Assembly: GCA_041481895.1 (NCBI GenBank) | Contig: JBGPCQ010000041.1 | Location: forward strand, 1-19,500 | Source: JAMPXD01 sp041481895 | Lineage (GTDB): Bacteria > Desulfobacterota > Desulfuromonadia > Geobacterales > Geobacteraceae | Direction of reading: 5' to 3' | DNA: 19,500 nucleotides | Position numbers and translations under genes: made by a program | The notes under the pieces: model-generated | The model's database searches: none | What the model saw: only the letters and a program-made list of their open reading frames with translations | What the model was told of the DNA's origin: nothing | Part shown: positions 15,133-19,500 of the stretch, in pieces | Layout: each line of letters begins with the position of its first letter | Position numbering within the stretch: position 1 is the first letter of the stretch

Positions 15133-15975
15133 TCACGTCTCTTCACCGCCGCTCTGCAGGAATGGTATTTCTTCGATCTCCATGTTCAGAAGGTCCAGGG
15201 TCAACTTCCGGTTCCGCAACAGACTCCCCACACCCAGGAGGATTTTGCAGACCTCGGCCACTTCCAGGCTGGCCACCACCGCCGGGGTGAAGGAAGGGTT
15301 TCCCAGCTGTTTTTCCGCTCCCTGTCCGTTTTCGCGGTTGGCGAAAATTTTCTGCAGCACCCGTTCGCCAGGGAACTGGGTAGCTACCTGGCCGTACCAG
15401 CCGCCGATGGCGCCGTGCACGAGCGGGATTGCCAACTCTTCACAAACTTCCGCCAGATCCAGGCGGGCTGCAACGCTGTCCAGGGCATCCACCGCCACGT
15501 GGGCATTATTCAGCATATCCCTGCCGTTGGTCCTGGTAAGCGCCTGCCTGAGCGGAATCAGGGTGACCGCCGGGTTGATCTGCTCAACCCTCTTATTGGC
15601 TACCTCTACCTTGACACAGCCCAATGAGCTCGGACTGGCGAAGAGTTGGCGATTCAGGTTGTGCTCGACAAAGACATCGGGGTCGATCGCGATGAGCTCT
15701 CCCACTCCCAGACGTGCGAGTTCCTCGATCACATACCCCCCCAGGCCGCCGCAGCCGATCACAGCTACGCGGCTGCGGAACAACTGCAGCTGCTGCCCGG
15801 TGCTAATACACTGCCGGTTGCGCTGGTAGCGGGCCGGCAGTAGTCCCATCTCAAGGATCGCTTCCTCCACCTGGGCCAGAGAAAGATGAAACCGGTCAGC
15901 TGCTTCCACCTGGCAACGCCACGGGAGGAGGTCTCCTTCCGCATGATCCCGCAGATAGTCATTCAGGAGCTCCAT
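15133..15975 (-). CDS. ThiF/MoeB-type MoaD-activating enzyme (AOR-associated)
   Basis: A 280-residue E1-like adenylyltransferase. An N-terminal region of about 65 residues precedes the Rossmann core: nucleotide-binding GCGGLGG (74-80), the acidic D98 of IDPD, the arginine of the NLNRQLF motif (R109) and D163. The family adenylates the C-terminal glycine of a MoaD/ThiS protein so that it can carry sulfur. The two CxxC zinc pairs of canonical MoeB/ThiF are not seen, which is unusual. ATG 15975 follows the stop of the MoaD-like gene by one base, so the two are coupled; the frame remains open upstream but that part overlaps MoaD. In denitrifying Aromatoleum-type AOR operons, a MoaD-like and a ThiF-like gene are found with the enzyme genes, which supports a tungsten- or molybdenum-pterin role. 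Confidence 0.9.
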   Translation of the reverse strand: MELLNDYLRDHAEGDLLPWRCQVEAADRFHLSLAQVEEAILEMGLLPARYQRNRQCISTGQQLQLFRSRVAVIGCGGLGGYVIEELARLGVGELIAIDPDVFVEHNLNRQLFASPSSLGCVKVEVANKRVEQINPAVTLIPLRQALTRTNGRDMLNNAHVAVDALDSVAARLDLAEVCEELAIPLVHGAIGGWYGQVATQFPGERVLQKIFANRENGQGAEKQLGNPSFTPAVVASLEVAEVCKILLGVGSLLRNRKLTLDLLNMEIEEIPFLQSGGEET

Positions 15976-15976
15976 C

Positions 15977-16201
15977 TCAGCCCCCTCCCAGGAGCGGAAA
16001 GATGGCCAGCGTGTCCCCATCGGCGAGCTCCCGGTCGATGGCGACGTGGCGGCTGTTGACCAGGATGATCCCCAACTCCGCCACCGGGATTTTTTGTTCG
16101 GTGACGATGTCCCCGACTGTCGTTCCGGCCGGATACTCCCGCGTCTCGATCGGGATGCGGCCGGCGCGGAAGCTGGCAAACAGTTTTACGGTGATCTTCA
16201 T
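15977..16201 (-). CDS. MoaD/ThiS-family sulfur carrier protein (second copy)
   Basis: A 74-residue beta-grasp protein beginning MKITVKLFASFRAG, with the core TTVGDIV and IILVNSRHV, the loop ELADGDTLAIFPLL and a C-terminal GGG tail, the site that is adenylated and thiocarboxylated. MoaD proteins supply sulfur to molybdopterin synthase. It is placed directly before the ThiF-like gene (one-base gap) and behind a 231-residue unknown protein (2-base gap), so all are co-transcribed. It probably serves the AOR pterin. A ThiS-like or other carrier role cannot be excluded. Confidence 0.9.
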   Translation of the reverse strand: MKITVKLFASFRAGRIPIETREYPAGTTVGDIVTEQKIPVAELGIILVNSRHVAIDRELADGDTLAIFPLLGGG

Positions 16202-16203
16202 GA

Positions 16204-16899
16204 TTATCCCCTGAAATTTACGGTGAGGCGGACCGTCCCGCAGTTCCGGAGGGGCTCTCCGCTGGACAAAAACGCCGGTTCAACCGGAGTGCCGTTGAGG
16301 AACGACTCGGTGCACCCTCGCCAGAACTGTTCATCCCTGCTTCCCAGAAAATCGGTCATGTCGGAAACGGTGACAACTGCGCCGCGTCTGAGAAAGTCCG
16401 GCCCAAGCTCCGCCAGCAGTATGTTGAAAAGCTTGACGCGCACCGTGCCGATCCTGTCTTCGCCGCCTAACCGGTCATCCGTATAGGTTATGCCGCTGCG
16501 CATTGCGGAATAGTAGCTGCCGCGCCGCATGGTCGCCCCGACTAGGCCGGGCATCGCGGCTGAAAGCGCGATCGTCGAGCCATCCCTGATGATGGCGGTG
16601 TCGAGGTCGTCGGTAGCCTTGCCGTTCAGAAAAATTGTGGTGATTCGGTCCGTAACGTAGTCACTCCCCATGCCAAACTGCTCGCAGAGGAGTTTCCGGA
16701 GGCTGCAGCCGACCCGTGCGGTGACCCTGAATCCCTGCTGGAGGATCGGGAAAAACTCCCTGATCTGTTCCGGCTTCATGGTGAGACGAAGGAGGATGTC
16801 GGGTGGACAGGATGGGGCGGCAGCGGCTTTGGGCAATTTGTCCGGCGATTCGTCGCGGCCTGAATGTCTCCCTCTTTCCTCGTCGCACATATTTTCCAC
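16204..16899 (-). CDS. AOR-associated protein of unknown function, possible MoaD-like segment
   Basis: A 231-residue protein without a family I recognise. The first 35 residues are polar and probably disordered. Residues about 36-130 contain FRVTARVGCSLRKLL, ITTIFLNGKA, and IRDGSTIALSAAMPGLVGA, which resemble in order the MoaD pattern (a T/S-V-x2-L helix, a strand ending in xNG/xNxR, then DGD-x-ALFP-x-GG). The glycine tail is not at the C-terminus, so it cannot act as a usual sulfur carrier. The rest (to 231) is a second soluble domain ending TVRLTVNFRG. The start may be GTG 16899, with only a weak AGGT site; ATG 16890 is an alternative. It lies between two MoaD-like genes and before the ThiF-like gene, so a role in cofactor assembly for AOR is plausible. 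Confidence 0.7.
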   Translation of the reverse strand: MENMCDEERGRHSGRDESPDKLPKAAAAPSCPPDILLRLTMKPEQIREFFPILQQGFRVTARVGCSLRKLLCEQFGMGSDYVTDRITTIFLNGKATDDLDTAIIRDGSTIALSAAMPGLVGATMRRGSYYSAMRSGITYTDDRLGGEDRIGTVRVKLFNILLAELGPDFLRRGAVVTVSDMTDFLGSRDEQFWRGCTESFLNGTPVEPAFLSSGEPLRNCGTVRLTVNFRG

Positions 16900-16921
16900 G
16901 TTTATTTACCTGTCTGAACTG

Positions 16922-17167
16922 TCATCCGCCACCGATGGGGGGGAATATTCCTATCCGATCGTTGTCGTGCAGAACCCATTCCTCCTGTTCATGGTGGTTG
17001 TTGACCATGGTCAGAAGCGGGAGGGCCGGGTCCAATGCCAGAATTTCCCGAAGTTGTCCGATGGTCGTTCCGTTCTGGATTTCCAGATGGAACTCACTCT
17101 TCTCGAAACTGGGGAGTGCGGGGTTGTTGCACTTCAACCCGGCAAATAGCCCGATCTCCAGTTGCAC
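16922..17167 (-). CDS. MoaD-family sulfur carrier protein (first copy), GTG start
   Basis: An 81-residue beta-grasp protein ending RIGIFPPIGGG, the MoaD/ThiS C-terminal motif. The core is FHLEIQNGTTIGQLREIL and LTMVNNHHEQEEWVLHDNDRIG. The start is GTG 17167-17165, because GGAGGTGAT lies directly upstream and the product then begins MQLEIGLFAGL, as in MoaD. Starting further upstream adds Gly/Pro-rich residues encoded by a terminator-like hairpin. It is the first gene behind AOR, separated from it by about 250 bases, and 22 bases ahead of the unknown 231-residue protein. With a second MoaD-like protein in the same unit, this AOR set has two carriers. Confidence 0.87.
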   Translation of the reverse strand: MQLEIGLFAGLKCNNPALPSFEKSEFHLEIQNGTTIGQLREILALDPALPLLTMVNNHHEQEEWVLHDNDRIGIFPPIGGG

Positions 17168-17200
17168 TGTATCACCTCCGCCATACACATGCAGCGTCGC

Positions 17201-17224
17201 AAAAGGCGGGGCCGGGGCCCCGCC
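17201..17224 (-). terminator. GC-rich terminator-like hairpin behind AOR
   Basis: The minus-strand RNA folds as GGCGGGGC-CCCG-GCCCCGCC followed by UUUU: an 8-bp stem of only G-C pairs with a tetraloop, then a short U-run. It lies about 195 bases after the AOR stop and 34 bases before the MoaD-like start. It probably lowers read-through from AOR into the cofactor genes, or protects the AOR mRNA 3' end. Confidence 0.65.
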
Positions 17225-17417
17225 TCGTCCATCAATGTTGCGCTTTCGGGTCAACTGAGGGCAGTTCGCCCCAATGGACGTCGAGATTTCGTCAGGTCGG
17301 CGTCACCCGCAGGGGCTCCGCGGAGGCGTAGTACCCAATGGGCATAAACAGCGCTACGCCGCACAAGAGAGTCCCGAGGACGGGTGCCGAGATGGCGGAA
17401 ATATCGGCGTTCAGCTA

Positions 17418-19154
17418 CTACCAGTTGAATACTTCGTCGAGTTCTTCGTCCTTCATCATAAACGTCTGGTTGTGGGGTGCGATCGGCTCGTTGTAGAAGA
17501 AGCGGGGGAGCCGGTCGTGATGCTTGGTGAACCCTGCCCGCGTGTTGAAATCCCGTTCTGCGGAGAGGACCTTCTTCCCCAGCGCCACCACGTCGTCGCC
17601 GGTCATAGTGATGCCGTGGAAGGAACCGAGCATGTCGAGCAGCGCCTGGAAGGTTTCCGGCTGGTCCATGATGGCAAAGGCGATGAACAGGCACATGCCG
17701 GTGGAGTCGATGGCGGCGGTGGCGATCTGCAGGTTCCTCGACAGCTCGATCTGCCCTTCGGTTTTCAATGGGTCGACGTCGCCGCCGACCTTGAGGATGT
17801 TGGTGGCAATGGCGTAGCCGGCGGTGTGGTCGGCCCCCATGGTAGTGGTGGCGTAGGTGACGCCGATCCCCTGGATGGCGCGCGGGTCGTAGGCCGGCAG
17901 GGCCTGGTCCTTGACAACCGGCACACGCTCGACGCCGAACACCTTGCCGGTTATGGCGGCGCCGCTGGCGAGGACTCGCCCGAGCGGCGTCCCTTTGCCG
18001 ACCTCCTCCATTAGACGGATGGCTCCTTCACGGTCGCCGAACTCGATGATCCCCGCGTCCATGGCCACGCCGATGGTGACCCCCATCTCGATCGTATCGA
18101 CCCCGATGTTGTCGTCCATGAAGTCGAGCCGGGCGACGGTGTCGAGATCGTCGATGCCGCAATGGCCACCGTGGGACCAGACCGTCTCGTACTCCGGCTG
18201 CTTGGTCAGGTAATGGCCGTCCTTGTCATTGTAAACTCCCGAGCACTGGATTACGCAGCCGCGATGGCAGCCGTGGGTGGCGGTGCCCCCCCGCTTGATT
18301 TCCAGTTCTGCCTGGGCTTCGCCGGAGAGCTTGGCGGCGCCGGCATACTGCCCGGTCTTGAAGTTGTACGTCGGATAACCCCCCGCTTCGTTGAGCACGT
18401 TGGTCAGGATATTGGTGCCGTAAGCGGGCAATCCTTCCCCGGTAACCGGGTGCTTGCGCAGCCCCTCGACGAATTTCCGGTTGGCATCCCGGTACTTCTC
18501 CGGGTCTTTCGGAGGACGCATCTTCATGCCGGCGTCGTCGAGGATGATCGCCTTGACCCGCTTGGCGCCCATCACCGCACCCACCCCGCCGCGGCCGCAG
18601 TGGCGGGTCGGGCGCAGTTCCGGGTCGGTGCAGGCGATGGAGGCAGCCAAAAGTTTCCGCTCTCCGGCGCTGCCAATCGACATGTAGGCAACCTTGTCGC
18701 CGTATTCTGCGCGCAGCTTCTCTATGACGGGGTAATTATCGAGCAGTTTCAGGCTGTTATCGACGATGACCTGGATGCCGTCCTTGTTGATGTAGATCTT
18801 GTAGAGGTCGTCACCTTCCGGTTTCCCCTCGAGAATGACGGCGGCATAACCGAGCCGCGCCAGCACCTGCGCCGCCTGGCCGCCGGCGTTGGATTCCTTG
18901 ATGGTGCCGGTGAGAGGGCTTTTGCACCCGACCGACAGCCGGCCGGTCATTGAGCCGGTGGTGCCGCTCAGCATACCGGGGGAGATGACCAGCTTGTTCT
19001 CCGCTCCCAGCGGGTGAGCGAGGGGGTGTACTTCTGCGGCGATGATGATGGATGTCATCGCCCTGCCGCCGAGGCCGGCATATTCTCCCACCGGTCCTAC
19101 CGTCACCTTGGGGCCTCCTGCAGCCCCCATGTCTATCCTGGCAATCTTGTCCAT
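17418..19154 (-). CDS. aor: Aldehyde:ferredoxin oxidoreductase, tungsten-type (AOR family)
   Basis: A 578-residue oxidoreductase of the AOR family, which uses a tungsten bis-pyranopterin and a [4Fe-4S] cluster to oxidise aldehydes to acids, or reduce acids, with ferredoxin. The N-terminal beta-domain matches the family at GLGGRAM, ENKLVISPGMLSGTTGSMTGR and CKSPLTGTIKESNAGGQ. Cluster ligands are C296, C300, C304 (CHRGCVIQC) and C488 (STGMCLF). The first two are spaced CX3C. The cofactor-region segments TTTMGADHTAG and FNTRAGFTKHHDRLP are present. ATG 19154 follows AAGGAG and starts MDKIARIDM; the frame is open upstream into the riboswitch, which is not coding. No ferredoxin or FAD subunit gene is visible in the window. 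It could instead act in another W-dependent step, but AOR is the closest type. Confidence 0.93.
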   Translation of the reverse strand: MDKIARIDMGAAGGPKVTVGPVGEYAGLGGRAMTSIIIAAEVHPLAHPLGAENKLVISPGMLSGTTGSMTGRLSVGCKSPLTGTIKESNAGGQAAQVLARLGYAAVILEGKPEGDDLYKIYINKDGIQVIVDNSLKLLDNYPVIEKLRAEYGDKVAYMSIGSAGERKLLAASIACTDPELRPTRHCGRGGVGAVMGAKRVKAIILDDAGMKMRPPKDPEKYRDANRKFVEGLRKHPVTGEGLPAYGTNILTNVLNEAGGYPTYNFKTGQYAGAAKLSGEAQAELEIKRGGTATHGCHRGCVIQCSGVYNDKDGHYLTKQPEYETVWSHGGHCGIDDLDTVARLDFMDDNIGVDTIEMGVTIGVAMDAGIIEFGDREGAIRLMEEVGKGTPLGRVLASGAAITGKVFGVERVPVVKDQALPAYDPRAIQGIGVTYATTTMGADHTAGYAIATNILKVGGDVDPLKTEGQIELSRNLQIATAAIDSTGMCLFIAFAIMDQPETFQALLDMLGSFHGITMTGDDVVALGKKVLSAERDFNTRAGFTKHHDRLPRFFYNEPIAPHNQTFMMKDEELDEVFNW

Positions 19155-19187
19155 TCGTGTTCTCCTTGCCCTTTCGTTTGAATGTTG

Positions 19188-19264
19188 TGGCCTGGCGCCA
19201 CGTTTATTCTCCTTTCCAAAGGGAGGCCTTGCCGTTTCCGGCAAAACCCTTTGGCCTGGCGCCA
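19188..19264. repeat. Duplicated 13-mer in the AOR leader
   Basis: TGGCCTGGCGCCA occurs at 19188-19200 and again at 19252-19264 (plus-strand reading). One copy is inside the aptamer and the other lies between aptamer and ribosome site. Since TGGCGCCA is self-complementary, the two copies can pair with each other in the RNA. The downstream copy can alternatively fold alone as GUGGC-GCCAG-GCCAC. Confidence 0.75.
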
Positions 19265-19300
19265 TGGGAGGGTTCCTTTAGGCGTTCAGGCTCGGAGTAG
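19207..19300 (-). ncRNA. Moco/Tuco-class riboswitch aptamer, copy A (AOR leader)
   Basis: The minus-strand leader reads CUCCGAGCC, CCUAAAGGAA, CCUCCCAUGG, GGCCAAAGGGU, a UUGCCG-GAAA-CGGCAA hairpin, GCCUCCC and GGAAAGGAG. It is a homologue of the porin-leader element. The hairpin stem differs between the two copies but remains fully paired, which is covariation. The blocks match the Moco RNA motif known from the E. coli moaA leader. Variants of the class are thought to sense the tungsten cofactor, and the downstream gene is a tungsten enzyme. No intrinsic terminator follows, so control may be at translation, with the duplicated 13-mer as the candidate switching element. Confidence 0.82.
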
Positions 19301-19320
19301 CCAAATTTGAAAATATCCGT

Positions 19321-19500
19321 CTACGCAGCCACTTCCATGTGCCGGAGAATCACGACCCGGTAGGAGCTGAAACATTTCCGGCTCAGACACCCCGAGAAAA
19401 CTCCGGCCCCATAAGCGATCTGTTCCAGAAAGTAGATGATGGCAAAGCAGATGAATGACTGGCGCGGCTTCCTGACTGCATAATCGACTCTGGCAGCGCA
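19321..19500 (-). CDS. C-terminal 59 residues of an unrecognised protein
   Basis: An open frame enters from the right edge and ends with TAG at 19323-19321. It encodes 59 residues including FICFAIIYFLEQIAYGAGVFSG and a basic end SRKCFSSYRVVILRHMEVAA. The short hydrophobic helix followed by YGxGVxxGC resembles the C-terminal end of some family-2 glycosyltransferases, but this is a weak memory-based similarity. It is co-directional with AOR, and the riboswitch starts 21 bases later, so read-through transcription is possible. The rest of the gene is outside the window. Confidence 0.55.
   Translation of the reverse strand, partial: CAARVDYAVRKPRQSFICFAIIYFLEQIAYGAGVFSGCLSRKCFSSYRVVILRHMEVAA

Noticed and set aside
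19155..19265. N-terminal extension of AOR by 37 residues
   Set aside because: The extension is basic, unlike AOR, and is the translated riboswitch; the strong AAGGAG before ATG 19154 decides the start.

Overview
The window looks like chromosomal DNA of a Geobacter-type bacterium (Geobacteraceae, Desulfuromonadia). That assignment is an inference from high-GC coding sequence, a tungsten-type aldehyde:ferredoxin oxidoreductase (AOR) with its own MoaD and ThiF partners, an S-box (SAM-I) riboswitch on transsulfuration genes, a stand-alone receiver protein and AT-richer intergenic repeats. Every convincing gene is on the minus strand except one 55-residue membrane peptide gene, so the genome is best read from right to left.

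Right end (19500 to 14290): the 3' end of an unrecognised gene, then a molybdenum/tungsten-cofactor (Moco/Tuco) type riboswitch in the leader of an AOR gene. After a GC-rich hairpin that resembles a terminator come a MoaD-like protein, an unknown protein with a possible MoaD-like segment, a second MoaD-like protein, a ThiF/MoeB-type activating enzyme and an IclR-family regulator. This reads as an enzyme with a dedicated set for building its pterin cofactor.

Middle (14290 to 7730): a second copy of the same riboswitch class, followed by an intrinsic terminator, precedes an outer-membrane porin gene. Downstream are a NifH-like Fe-S ATPase without catalytic partner subunits, then a complete sulfate-type ABC importer (sbp, cysT, cysW, cysA). 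The two riboswitches suggest that AOR and the porin respond to the same cofactor signal.

Sulfur amino-acid unit (7730 to 4947): a SAM-I riboswitch with a clear terminator precedes two tandem PLP enzymes of the MetI and MetC/MccB type. A 106-bp repeat with inverted ends lies in the leader between the terminator and the first start codon.

Left part (4946 to 1): the small plus-strand membrane peptide gene, yacG-gltX, a 407-bp intergenic region with three TGTAAA-N5-TTTACA palindromes upstream of a possible sigma-54 promoter, a single-domain response regulator, and a DUF898 membrane protein overlapping the start of an M48-type peptidase gene cut by the window edge.
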